Of a stretch of DNA of 64,000 nt, positions 26,671-35,503 are shown in pieces. Source of the DNA: Pseudovibrio exalbescens DSM 16456 (lineage in GTDB: Bacteria; Pseudomonadota; Alphaproteobacteria; Rhizobiales; Stappiaceae). The stretch is taken from positions 62,001-126,000 of the forward strand of contig NZ_AUGS01000011.1 of the NCBI RefSeq assembly GCF_000422785.1, written 5' to 3'. The position numbers and the translations under genes were made by a program. The notes below the pieces were generated by a model that saw only the letters and a list, made by a program, of their open reading frames with translations, was not told the DNA's origin and ran no database searches. Each line of letters opens with the position of its first letter. Within the stretch, counting starts at the first letter, position 1.

Positions 26671-27555
26671 ATGTCAAACCGCTTTTATAGAAACAAATGG
26701 CTTCCGCTCTGGCTGGCTAGTCCGCAGCTTGTGGTGTTGTTTTTCTTCTTCTATCTGCCGGTGTTTCTGGCGTTCTTCTGGTCGTTTCATCTGGAGCGCC
26801 CCTTTGGCGGCGGCTCCCAGTTCGTGGGCTGGCAGAACTTTGAGCGTGTCCTGAGCGATCCGGAATTTTGGACGTCGCTTTGGCGCACGCTGACCTACAT
26901 GGTTGTGGCGTCCTCCACCTCCATCATTTGTGCTCTGGTCCTTGCACTTGCTGCCGATCGCGGCATTCGCATGTCGCCGTTGGCGCGCAACGTCCTGATC
27001 TGGCCGAAGGCCGTTGCTGCTGCCTCCATCGGTGTCATCTTCCTGTTCATCTTCAACCCGTTCATGGGCATTCTTGCGCCGCTGAACGAGATGTTTCCAG
27101 GGTTTTGGAACCCGCGCATCAACCCGGTGCATACGTGGATCATGATCTACATCGCCAACATCTGGAGCGCGATCCCGTTCACCTTCATCATCCTGCTTAC
27201 CGGGCTGCAGTCCATTCCAGACACGCTTCATAAGGCGGCAGCCATTGATGGGGCGGGCCCATGGCGGCGGTTGTTTGACATTCAGCTGCCATTGCTAACG
27301 CCGCAGCTCTTCATCGTGGTGGTGCTGGAAATTGCCGACAGTCTGTCTGGCTCGTTCGCACTGATCGACACCATGAGCCAAGGCGGCCCTGGCGGCGCCA
27401 CCAATCTGCTTGTCTATAAGATCTACGTAGATGGTTTTAAAGCTTACGATCTGTCCGGTGCAGCCACACAAACAGCGATGCTGATGATCGTCGTCGCTGC
27501 CGTCACCGCGTTCCAGTATCTGGTCGTTGAAAAACGGGTGAAATACGAAAGATGA
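26671..27555 (+). CDS. ugpA: ABC transporter permease, UgpA-like
   Basis: A 294-residue permease with about six membrane segments; first LVVLFFFFYLPVFLAFFWSF. The EAA loop is DTLHKAAAIDGAGPWRRLFDIQLPLLTPQL near residue 185, and FNPFMGILAPLNEMFPGFW is characteristic of UgpA. Starts 70 bases after ugpB, past a hairpin, and overlaps the next gene by 4 bases. Confidence 0.87.
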   Translation: MSNRFYRNKWLPLWLASPQLVVLFFFFYLPVFLAFFWSFHLERPFGGGSQFVGWQNFERVLSDPEFWTSLWRTLTYMVVASSTSIICALVLALAADRGIRMSPLARNVLIWPKAVAAASIGVIFLFIFNPFMGILAPLNEMFPGFWNPRINPVHTWIMIYIANIWSAIPFTFIILLTGLQSIPDTLHKAAAIDGAGPWRRLFDIQLPLLTPQLFIVVVLEIADSLSGSFALIDTMSQGGPGGATNLLVYKIYVDGFKAYDLSGAATQTAMLMIVVAAVTAFQYLVVEKRVKYER

Positions 27556-28463
27556 TTGAAGATACCCGCTCCATCAACACCACGGCGACACTGCTCCTTA
27601 TGGCTGGCTGTGCCTTTGTTCTGGCACCTCTTGTCTTCGTGGTCATCACGGCAACGCAAAGCTATGGCGACTTCCTGCGCAATAATTTCTCGCTGACGCC
27701 TGGAAGTCATCTCGTAGAAAACTTCAGGCAGGTTTGGGAAATGACCCTTCTGCCACGCCAGACATTCAATAGCTTCGTCATCGCGTTTGCCTCTGCTTTT
27801 GGGCGCTGCTTTCTGGCATTCACTACGGCCTACGCAGTGGTGTTCTTTGCGCCGCGCTACAGCATCTTCATTTATGCGGCGGTGCTTGCCTCCATCATGC
27901 TGCCGCTCGATCTCATGGTGATCCCGGCCTATCAGGTCGCGGCCAACGTTGCCATGCCCATCAATGCGGTGGCCAATCTGGGGGGGGGCTGGGAAACTCT
28001 TTTCGGAGCACCATTGGACTTGCAGCTCAACCTGCTCAATACCTACGCCGGTGCTGCGATCCCACTGATGGCGCAAGGTACTGGCACACTGATTATGGTG
28101 CAGTACTTCAAGACCCTTCCGGTGGATCTGGCAAAGGCGGCCACGCTGGATGGGGCGAGCCCTCTGCGCTTCATGGTGGACATTCTTTTGCCGCTCAGCA
28201 AGGGACCGCTGCTCAGCCTGTTCATCTATCTCTTCATTGGTGGGTGGGTTGCCTACATGTGGCCACTGGTATCCATCTCCTCTCCCGACATGCAGACCGC
28301 TGTAGTCGGCCTTACTGCATTGGATACAGGCATGGGAGAAGATGAGATTCCCAACTTCCCGTTGCAAATGGCCGGCGCCATCATGGTAACCGTCATTCCC
28401 CTTGTACTGATCGCCCTGACCCAGCGCCTCATTGTGCGCGGGCTGATCCTCTCGGAGAAATAA
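27552..28463 (+). CDS. ugpE: ABC transporter permease, UgpE-like
   Basis: A 303-residue permease overlapping ugpA by ATGA. It has six membrane segments and the EAA loop VDLAKAATLDGASPLRFMVDILLPLSKGPL, and MWPLVSISSPDMQTAVVGL is typical of UgpE. A run of nine G residues at 27980-27988 encodes part of NLGGGWE. Replication slippage there would frameshift the gene. Confidence 0.87.
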   Translation: MIEDTRSINTTATLLLMAGCAFVLAPLVFVVITATQSYGDFLRNNFSLTPGSHLVENFRQVWEMTLLPRQTFNSFVIAFASAFGRCFLAFTTAYAVVFFAPRYSIFIYAAVLASIMLPLDLMVIPAYQVAANVAMPINAVANLGGGWETLFGAPLDLQLNLLNTYAGAAIPLMAQGTGTLIMVQYFKTLPVDLAKAATLDGASPLRFMVDILLPLSKGPLLSLFIYLFIGGWVAYMWPLVSISSPDMQTAVVGLTALDTGMGEDEIPNFPLQMAGAIMVTVIPLVLIALTQRLIVRGLILSEK

Positions 28464-28465
28464 TC

Positions 28466-29530
28466 ATGTCTGCTCAATCACATGCCGCTGGCATTCATTT
28501 GACTGATCTGCAGAAGACCTACAATAAAACGCCTGTTATTCCGGGACTGACGGCCGAATTGGCCGCTGGTGAGTTCACCGTTATTCTGGGTCCTTCCGGC
28601 TGTGGCAAGTCCACCTTGCTCAACATGATCGCCGGTCTTGAGAAAGTCTCCGGTGGCAAGATCATGATCGGGTCGCGCGAGGTGCAGAATATTGCGCCAA
28701 AAGACCGCGGCCTTGCCATGGTTTTTCAAAACTATGCCCTCTACCCACACATGAGCGTAGCAGACAACATTGGCTACGCGCTGAAGGTTGCTGGAGTGCC
28801 AAAGGATGAGCGCACCAGCCGGATTCAGACGGCTGCAAACGTTGTGAATCTGGGTGACTACCTTGATCGCCGACCTTCAGAGCTTTCCGGCGGACAGCGC
28901 CAGCGTGTTGCGATTGCCCGCGCGATCGTGCGTGAACCGCAGGTGCTTCTGTTCGATGAACCGCTGTCAAATCTGGATGCCAAGTTGCGTCACGACATGC
29001 GCATGGAACTGTCGTCCCTGCACCGCCGCATTGGCGCAACCAGCGTTTTCGTAACCCATGATCAGGTTGAGGCCATGACGCTGGCTGACCGCATTTTGAT
29101 CCTCAATCACGGCCGCATTCAGCAGTTTGACACCCCGCATAACATCTACCACAAGCCCGCAAATACCTTTGTCGCCGGGTTCATAGGTTCCCCTCCCATG
29201 AACCTTATTGAGGCTCAAGCCTCGAACGGTGCGGTGAGTGTGGGTGGTGTGCGCCTTGCGGCAACTGAAATCAGCGGGGATGTGACAGTCGGCATTCGAC
29301 CGGAACACATCAAGGTTACGGAAAGCGGCATTCCCGTGCACGTGGCCTACAGGGAAGATCTTGGCTCCCACAGCACCATGGTGGTGGAGATGGAGAACGG
29401 TCAGACCCTGCGCCTTGCAACCCAATTGGGCGAACCCATTCGCGGTGGTGAATGGGTTCATATCACCATCCCAGAAGACAAGCTGCACTTTTTCAACGCC
29501 GCCACGGGCGACGCGCTGCGTAGTAATTAA
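28466..29530 (+). CDS. ugpC: ABC transporter ATP-binding protein, UgpC-like
   Basis: A 354-residue ATPase with Walker [23 protein letters not shown], signature [15 protein letters not shown], Walker [13 protein letters not shown]-loop VTHDQVEAM and a C-terminal TOBE-like region (GIRPEHIKV). It begins 3 bases after ugpE and completes the importer with UgpB, UgpA and UgpE. Confidence 0.9.
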   Translation: MSAQSHAAGIHLTDLQKTYNKTPVIPGLTAELAAGEFTVILGPSGCGKSTLLNMIAGLEKVSGGKIMIGSREVQNIAPKDRGLAMVFQNYALYPHMSVADNIGYALKVAGVPKDERTSRIQTAANVVNLGDYLDRRPSELSGGQRQRVAIARAIVREPQVLLFDEPLSNLDAKLRHDMRMELSSLHRRIGATSVFVTHDQVEAMTLADRILILNHGRIQQFDTPHNIYHKPANTFVAGFIGSPPMNLIEAQASNGAVSVGGVRLAATEISGDVTVGIRPEHIKVTESGIPVHVAYREDLGSHSTMVVEMENGQTLRLATQLGEPIRGGEWVHITIPEDKLHFFNAATGDALRSN

Positions 29531-29553
29531 CAAAAGAACACAAGGACTTTTCC

Positions 29554-30393
29554 ATGATACCGTATCGCGACTTTATCCGCGGATCCCGTTTGGCACCTAC
29601 TATTGTGGCCCATCGCGGCGCATGGCATGAAGCCCCGGAAAACTCTGTTCAGGCCATTTTGAATGCTGTTGAGGCGGGTTATGAGATCGTAGAGATCGAT
29701 GTGCGGCGTTCACGTGATGATGTGTTGTTCATTTGCCATGATGAGACGCTCGACCGCATGGCAGGCCAGAACGTTGTTGCAGAAGAACTGACCTTGGCCG
29801 AACTGAAGGCTTTGCGACTGAAAAACAGAGACGGTGGTGAAAACCAACCCTTCACGGAGCACCTGATCCCAACACTCGCTGAAGCCTTGGAAGCCGCCAA
29901 GGGCCGCGTTTATCTGGACATTGATGTAAAGATCGGGCGCGATCTGACGGATGCGTCTCATCTGGTGTCGGAACATCGCATGAATGACCAGGTTGACCTG
30001 AAGATCAAGGTACAAACTCCTGAGCAAGCCAGCGACCTTCTGGAACTTCAAAGCGCCAATGGCATCATGGTCATGCCCATGACACGGTTTGAAGAACATA
30101 ATGTGGATGCCCTGATTGATTTGCTTGCCGAAACGGGTGCTTCCATCGTTGAAACCAAGTTTGATGACCTGAACACCATTGCCTCACGGGCGGACCGCTT
30201 TCGTGTGGCGGGACTGGCTGTCTGGGTTAACACGCTGGATGGTGTCGCCTGTTGCGGCCTGACGGACACATTGGGTGCGCAAGAACCTGCGGCTGTCTGG
30301 GGCCGTCTCATGGACGCAGGTGTGAGTGTTATTCAAACCGACGAGCCGGAAGCCCTTCAGGCTTACCGCTCCCAACTGGCGAAAGTAGGTTGA
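29554..30393 (+). CDS. ugpQ: Glycerophosphodiester phosphodiesterase
   Basis: A 279-residue GDPD-family enzyme that hydrolyses glycerophosphodiesters to glycerol-3-phosphate and an alcohol. Catalytic and metal residues are visible: IVAHRGAWHEAPENS, EIVEIDVRRSRDD and ICHDETLDRM. There is no signal peptide, so it acts on imported substrate in the cytoplasm. Its stop overlaps the start of the phosphatase gene (TGATG), implying coupled translation. Confidence 0.91.
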   Translation: MIPYRDFIRGSRLAPTIVAHRGAWHEAPENSVQAILNAVEAGYEIVEIDVRRSRDDVLFICHDETLDRMAGQNVVAEELTLAELKALRLKNRDGGENQPFTEHLIPTLAEALEAAKGRVYLDIDVKIGRDLTDASHLVSEHRMNDQVDLKIKVQTPEQASDLLELQSANGIMVMPMTRFEEHNVDALIDLLAETGASIVETKFDDLNTIASRADRFRVAGLAVWVNTLDGVACCGLTDTLGAQEPAAVWGRLMDAGVSVIQTDEPEALQAYRSQLAKVG

Positions 30394-31223
30394 TGAAGCT
30401 GACACCAGCCTTTTATGAAGCGCTGATCAACGAAGTGCGGCAGATCGCTCGTGAGGAGATCATGCCGCGCTTTCGGAACTTGGAAACCACGCAGATCGAC
30501 AGCAAGACTGCGCCTGATGATCTGGTGACCATCGCTGACAAACGCTCTGAAGAGCGTCTCACCGAAGCTGTGGGCCGCCTGTTGCCGAGTGCCGCTGTGG
30601 TGGGCGAGGAAGCGGTCTCCGATGATCCGTCCCGACTATCCCTGATTGACCGTGAAGACATTTGCGTGATTGTCGATCCCGTTGACGGGACCTGGAATTA
30701 CGCCAATGGCCTTGCCACCTTCGGCGTTATCATCGCCGTTACATACAAGGGCGAGACGGTGTTCGGTCTGCTCTATGACCCAGTTCTGGATGACTGGATC
30801 TGTGCGGAAAAAGGTGCTGGCAGCCGGTTTCAAACAGCAGCGGGTCATACCAGAAAGATCTCCAGCCTTGAGGGGCCGGGGCTTCTTACTGGCATGGTGC
30901 CTTTGTACCTGCTGTCGCCTGACCAGCGTCTGGCCGTCGGAGCCCGTTTGTCGGAGTTCAACCGCCTTAACTCTCTGCGGTGTTCCTGTCACGAGTATCG
31001 ATTGGTATCGCAAGGCCGAATTGGCTTCTGCCTGGCTGCCAATCTGAAGCCATGGGACCACGCAGCGGGGGCGCTGATTGTTGAAGAAGCGGGAGGTGCG
31101 GCGCAGTTGATTACTGGTGAGCGGTATCGTCCAACCATGTCTGAGGGCATGCTGCTAACTGCCGCAAGTCCGCAAATGATGGAGGACGCGCTCTCGCGTC
31201 TGCGGCCTGCCTTGCAGGTTTAG
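30393..31223 (+). CDS. Inositol-monophosphatase-family phosphatase
   Basis: A 276-residue member of the FIG/IMPase superfamily: Mg-binding VVGEEAVS, signature DPVDGTWNYANGL and C-terminal PWDHAAGALIVEEAGG. The start at 30393 overlaps the upstream stop as TGATG. Placed after a diesterase and an importer, it may remove phosphate from the product of diester cleavage, for example a polyol or inositol phosphate. Histidinol-phosphatase or 3'-phosphoadenosine phosphatase activity are the usual alternatives of the superfamily. Confidence 0.86.
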   Translation: MKLTPAFYEALINEVRQIAREEIMPRFRNLETTQIDSKTAPDDLVTIADKRSEERLTEAVGRLLPSAAVVGEEAVSDDPSRLSLIDREDICVIVDPVDGTWNYANGLATFGVIIAVTYKGETVFGLLYDPVLDDWICAEKGAGSRFQTAAGHTRKISSLEGPGLLTGMVPLYLLSPDQRLAVGARLSEFNRLNSLRCSCHEYRLVSQGRIGFCLAANLKPWDHAAGALIVEEAGGAAQLITGERYRPTMSEGMLLTAASPQMMEDALSRLRPALQV

Positions 31224-32188
31224 GCAATCTGACAAGCCCGGTCCGTTAGACCTCCTCTGGACCGGGTATTCCTTGAAAGCACACAGTCTTTGTGCTCTGC
31301 TTTTCCTCCTCCTCCGCTTGGGAACCGGTTTTTCGTCAATGATGTGGTGGGAGCACCGAGCCTCAGCGGCACCGTCTGTATTGTCTAGTTTTCAGGATTG
31401 TGGCGACAGGCACCCCATCACCATGGCAACCACGAGCCGTTCGACGGTTCTGTTTTCACGATGACGATGAGATCAAACTTTAGCTCGTAAGCTTTGTTTC
31501 CCGGTGCCCGGTTATCAAAGCTTCATTAGCATGCTCGCTCGCCTGCGTTCTGGATCTCCAGAGCGGATGATGAAGTGTCGGGCCTATGATCCGCTTTGGT
31601 ATTCAGATTGCGGTTACCCTGCAAGCAGGGCGCCTACCCCAATGGGTCTGAGCGGCGTGGCTGGCAACGCTATCTCTGCCATTTCGGCCGTGTTGCTGAT
31701 CAAGAATCAGAGGTTTGATTCCCCCGACTGCTAGGGATTTACGCCACCCCTACCATTTTAGCAGGAGGTTTGGTTGCGTTGATTAAGTACTCACAGCCTA
31801 AAATTCATGCCGCGAATGAGTGCCTTGAGAGCGCCGTGCATGGTTCCTAGACAACTGGCGTGTGTGGTTACACGTCTATTCAAGTGCTTAAGTGTCTAAC
31901 GCATGCAGGATTTGCGTAGCACGAGGGGCGTTCATATCCTTAGTTCTACGATAATTCAGGGGTGCTCGTAGCAGATGAAAACGCATATTACGCATTTTCA
32001 ATAGGTTAGCATCTCTTCTTGCTACAACCATTTGTACATGCTGCTGTCTTTCGGTCGTTCACGCACCAACTTTGCCATCGAAAATTCATAAAATGCTTGC
32101 ACATGCATATTGACAGATGCGGATGAATATACTTGTATGCGCAAGCAATCAGCGAGGTTGCCCACTCAGACAGAGGTTAAAACGCGTT
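31224..32188. other. 965-base gap upstream of the biosynthetic cassette
   Basis: No gene that I can support; short open frames at 31273-31464 and 31504-31734 lack good ribosome sites and family features. CCCGGTCC (31237-31244) and GGACCGGG (31259-31266) form a terminator-like stem for the preceding operon, though with no clear T-run. A perfect CCCTGC-AA-GCAGGG hairpin lies near 31620. The last 150 bases are AT-rich and probably hold the cassette promoter. Confidence 0.5.
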
Positions 32189-33679
32189 ATGGTCTATGAG
32201 ACTTTAAGCCAAGGCTTCTTGGAGCAGTTTGAGAAAACCAAAGACAAGATTGCACTTTTTACCGATCATGGCGATGTGCGTTACCTTGACCTTTTGGAGA
32301 TCTATCGTGGTTTCTGCCACCAGGTAGAAGATCTGCCGCTGCCTTCTGGTTCCCGCGTAGCATTGTATGCAGAAAAGAACGCGCAAACGATCGCCCTGAT
32401 CCTGGCGCTCTGGCACCACGGTCATCCTGTGATGGTTGTTCCTACCGCCCTCGGTGATAAGGCATGTGACAAGGTATTTGAAGATGCAGCTATATTTGCG
32501 CAGTTGGGCCTTAACACCAACGGAACCATAGAAATCCTGAAGGAAGTGCGTGGTAAAGGCTTCACGAAATGTACCAGTAGTTGCGCTTTGATCTTAACCA
32601 CATCCGGAAGCACCGGGGTTCCGAAAGGTGTGATGCTTCCTGTAAGGGCGTTGACCAATTTCTTCAACTGGGCACGACAGCAGTTTTCAGTAACAGCTGA
32701 CACAACGGTCTTCAGCTATGCGCCCTTGAACTTCGATTTGGCTCTTCTCGAAATCTGGACGCCTCTTTCCGTCGGGGCGCGCTCGGTCCTTGCGGACCCT
32801 GTAAAAGGTGCGGACGGTGCTTATCTGCGCTCGTTGGTATCCACGTATCAGCCAGACCTCATTGAAGGTGTTCCCCTGCTTTATCGACTGCTTGCAGAGG
32901 CTGATGGCAGCTCAGCCTTCAAGGCCCCCTTTGTGAAAAATGTTATCATGACCGGCGAGAAGTTCTCGAAAGAGCAGCGCCATCAGCTGGCCCATATGTT
33001 CCCTGAAGCGATCTTTCGGAATGTTTATGGGGCCACGGAGACCAACAACAGTCTGGTCTTCTCCTGCAATGCCGAAGAGTTGACAGACCTTGAGGTCATG
33101 CCGGTTGGTATGCCGCTACCTAATGTAAAGGTTCTGGTCGAGCCGACAGATGAACCGGAGGCAGACGATGTCGCCCGCGGCGAATTGCTCGTTTCTACGC
33201 CGTTTCAGGCAACAGGTTATACAGATCCAGTAAAAACAGAGGATGCGTTCATAACTCGGACTGTGGAAGGCGTAGCATCAACATTCTATAAGACCGGAGA
33301 TCTTGTGAACATGAAACAAAATGGCCTGATTTATCTTGAAGGCCGAAGCGATTTTATTGTGAAAGTTCGTGGTGTCCGCACCAACATTGTCGATGTTGAG
33401 ATCGCCCTTGCCTCCCATCCAGATGTGGAAGCGGCTGCCGTAATACCCCTTCCTGACACGGCTGCAGGCACGAAGCTGGCTGCAGTTGTGCAGGTTTCGC
33501 CTGGCGCAAAGCTGAATAGCCTGAGCCTGCGCAGCTTTTGCGCCGATCACATCCCCCGCTCCGCAATTCCCTCTTTCTACAAAATTTCAAGTGATCCAAT
33601 CGCAAGAACCTCTACAGGCAAGCCCGACCGGAAGTCTCTTGCTGGGTTCTTCCTAGAAACCGGAGAAGCAACTTCATGA
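32189..33679 (+). CDS. Stand-alone adenylation enzyme (amino-acid/acyl AMP ligase)
   Basis: A 496-residue ANL-superfamily enzyme. Core motifs in order: A3 LTTSGSTGVPKGVML, A4 YAPLNFDLALLEIW with an Asp where amino-acid-activating domains place it, A5 VYGATETN, A7 YKTGDL, A8 GRSDFIVKVRGVR and A10 STGKPDRKSL with the catalytic Lys. The start is set at the ATG at 32189 behind AGAGG; an in-frame ATG 72 bases upstream adds a basic tail with no homology-like features. The next gene is a carrier protein overlapping by ATGA, so this enzyme probably loads an amino acid on it, as PltF loads PltL in pyoluteorin synthesis. The substrate cannot be read from the pocket by eye. Confidence 0.85.
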   Translation: MVYETLSQGFLEQFEKTKDKIALFTDHGDVRYLDLLEIYRGFCHQVEDLPLPSGSRVALYAEKNAQTIALILALWHHGHPVMVVPTALGDKACDKVFEDAAIFAQLGLNTNGTIEILKEVRGKGFTKCTSSCALILTTSGSTGVPKGVMLPVRALTNFFNWARQQFSVTADTTVFSYAPLNFDLALLEIWTPLSVGARSVLADPVKGADGAYLRSLVSTYQPDLIEGVPLLYRLLAEADGSSAFKAPFVKNVIMTGEKFSKEQRHQLAHMFPEAIFRNVYGATETNNSLVFSCNAEELTDLEVMPVGMPLPNVKVLVEPTDEPEADDVARGELLVSTPFQATGYTDPVKTEDAFITRTVEGVASTFYKTGDLVNMKQNGLIYLEGRSDFIVKVRGVRTNIVDVEIALASHPDVEAAAVIPLPDTAAGTKLAAVVQVSPGAKLNSLSLRSFCADHIPRSAIPSFYKISSDPIARTSTGKPDRKSLAGFFLETGEATS

Positions 33680-33933
33680 CCTATTCGCAAGCAATTCGCA
33701 GTTTCATTTGTGACGAACTGACCACCGATGTTTCTGCAGATGAAATCCCAGAGGACTATGACCTGTTGGCCTCTGGTGTTTTGGACAGTCTGGCGCTGGT
33801 GCGTCTGATTGCGTGGCTCGGAGAAACTTTTTCTCTGCCAATCAACGAGATGGACCTTGCACCGGAAGACTTTCTGAGTGTGAAGGCCATAGACGACTTC
33901 ATTCTGAAGCATGAACAGAAAGCAGTCGCCTAG
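33676..33933 (+). CDS. Acyl/peptidyl carrier protein
   Basis: An 85-residue carrier protein with the phosphopantetheine site Ser38 in GVLDSLALVRL. A four-helix fold is suggested by FICDELTTDVSADEIPEDYDLL and INEMDLAPEDFLSVKAIDDFI. Its ATG overlaps the stop of the adenylation gene, so the two are translationally coupled and presumably work as a pair. Confidence 0.9.
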   Translation: MTYSQAIRSFICDELTTDVSADEIPEDYDLLASGVLDSLALVRLIAWLGETFSLPINEMDLAPEDFLSVKAIDDFILKHEQKAVA

Positions 33934-33967
33934 TACTAACCAGATTTTCTATTAGGAGGATAGAGTA

Positions 33968-34345
33968 ATGTTCTACCGCAAGAAAGATGAACTTGAAGGC
34001 GTAAATTGGGGAAATGGGTCCAGCCACCGTCTAATCACGAAGAAAGACAACATGGGGTTCACTGTGGCCCATACTGTTGTGAATGCAGGTTCAGAGTCTC
34101 GCTTGCAGTATGAGCGTCATCTGGAAGCCTGCTACTGCATTTCCGGTAGCGGCAAGGTCTACAACAAAGATCGCAGCATCGTTTTTAACATTGAACCAGG
34201 CGACATCTACGCTCTCAATGAACACGACCCGCATATACTCGTCGCCAACGAAGGTGAAGACATGCATCTCGTGAGTGTCTTCAACCCGCCGCTGAATGGC
34301 GATGAACGACATAAACTAGACCCAGAAGGGTTCTCCCGCTACTAA
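33968..34345 (+). CDS. Orphan ectoine-synthase-like (EctC) cupin
   Basis: A 125-residue cupin of the EctC family. The three residues that bind metal in characterised ectoine synthases (Glu57, Tyr85, His93) are matched by Glu53 (RHLEACYCISG), Tyr81 (EPGDIYALNEHD) and His89 (HDPHIL). EctC closes N-acetyl-diaminobutyrate to ectoine, but ectA, ectB and ectD are absent here and the neighbours are carrier-protein enzymes. It therefore probably performs a related ring closure or dehydration on another substrate. Strong ribosome site AGGAGG. Confidence 0.85.
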   Translation: MFYRKKDELEGVNWGNGSSHRLITKKDNMGFTVAHTVVNAGSESRLQYERHLEACYCISGSGKVYNKDRSIVFNIEPGDIYALNEHDPHILVANEGEDMHLVSVFNPPLNGDERHKLDPEGFSRY

Positions 34346-34366
34346 GCTAAAAGGAGTGCGAGCGTC

Positions 34367-35503
34367 ATGCTCACGACCAATCCTTCTGCGCGCTTCGAAG
34401 AGCTGATTTCGGCTCTTCGTAAGCTCGATCCCTCCATCAATGAGGGAACCCCTTCTGAGAGGGTGTTTCCTCGTACCAAATGGCAGGCCATCTCCGAGAC
34501 GGGTTTCTTTCACGCGGCTGTAGACGAAGCCTTCACCTTAAACGATCGCCTCAAAGGCATGCTCAGCCTTTGCGAAACATTGGGTGAAGTCTCCCAGGAT
34601 GCAGGCCTCAACTTCTCTGTGGCAACACATCTAGCCAGCACCATTTCCGCTTTGGAGCAGTTCGGCAGCGATGATCTGAAAGACCGTTACCTGTCTTATT
34701 TGGCAGCGGGGCGTTTGATTGGTGCCCACGCCATCAGTGAGCCTGGTGCCGGGTCTGATGCTGTTTCCATGCAGGCAACGGCTGCCAAGCATGGAGATGA
34801 GTACGTCCTGAATGGCCACAAGGCATTCGTAACAAACGGCCCGATCGCCGATGTGATCGTGGTTTACGCCAAGACCAGTGACAGCAAGGCAGGCGGCATT
34901 TCCGCGTTTCTTGTGCCAACAACCACTAAGGGCGTGAAGATTGGGCCAACCATGAAGAAGGTTGGTTTGATTTCTTCTCCCCTCAGCGAGCTGACACTGG
35001 ATGACTGCCGCATTCCGGCAGCCAATCTCATTGGCCGCGAAGGCGCAGGTTTCCTGATCCTGAGCTATGTCATGAAGCGTGAGATCCTCTATTCCTTCAT
35101 GATGAATGTCGGCGAAATGAAGCGCCGAATTGACCGGTGTGTTCGGTATGCCAACACCCGCGAGCAATTTGGCACGTCCATCGGGGCCTTCCAGTCTGTG
35201 GCCAACAAGATCGTAGAGATGAAAATGCGCTTCGAAATGAGCCGCAACTGGATCCTGCACGTAGCGGAAAAGGTCAGCCAGAACAAAGACGTGACGACCG
35301 ATGTTGCGATTGCAAAGGTCTATGTGAGCGAAAGCGCCCTGTCCACGGCCATTGACGCGGTCCATGTGTTCGGTGGCTACGGCTTTCTGGCGGAAAACGG
35401 ACTTGGCGCTGAGGTGTGCAATGCACTGGCCGGTCCGATTTACTCCGGAACAAACGACATTCAGCGCTCCCGAATTGCAGCCATGATGGGGATCAGAGCA
35501 TGA
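34367..35503 (+). CDS. Acyl-CoA-dehydrogenase-family flavoenzyme, likely acting on a carrier-bound substrate
   Basis: A 378-residue FAD enzyme with ACAD landmarks: GAHAISEPGAGSDAVSM, GHKAFVTNGP, TREQFGTSIGAFQ and AVHVFGGYGF. The usual catalytic Glu of medium-chain enzymes (in YEGT) is Ser360 (IYSGTNDIQR). A Glu is instead found at residue 239 (MKREILYS), 29 to 26 residues before REQFG, the isovaleryl-CoA-dehydrogenase position. Next to an adenylation enzyme and a carrier protein, the best-known parallel is PltE/RedW, which oxidises prolyl-carrier to pyrrolyl-carrier. The actual substrate here is unknown. Confidence 0.85.
   Translation: MLTTNPSARFEELISALRKLDPSINEGTPSERVFPRTKWQAISETGFFHAAVDEAFTLNDRLKGMLSLCETLGEVSQDAGLNFSVATHLASTISALEQFGSDDLKDRYLSYLAAGRLIGAHAISEPGAGSDAVSMQATAAKHGDEYVLNGHKAFVTNGPIADVIVVYAKTSDSKAGGISAFLVPTTTKGVKIGPTMKKVGLISSPLSELTLDDCRIPAANLIGREGAGFLILSYVMKREILYSFMMNVGEMKRRIDRCVRYANTREQFGTSIGAFQSVANKIVEMKMRFEMSRNWILHVAEKVSQNKDVTTDVAIAKVYVSESALSTAIDAVHVFGGYGFLAENGLGAEVCNALAGPIYSGTNDIQRSRIAAMMGIRA

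Noticed and set aside
31540-31760. tRNA-like 3' half (GGTTTGATTCCCCC near 31710) and a 76-residue frame
   Set aside because: The T-stem does not pair and no acceptor stem or D-arm fits; the frame has no ribosome site or family features.
33968-34345. True ectoine biosynthesis operon
   Set aside because: No ectA, ectB, ectD or aspartokinase gene is adjacent; neighbours are carrier-protein enzymes.
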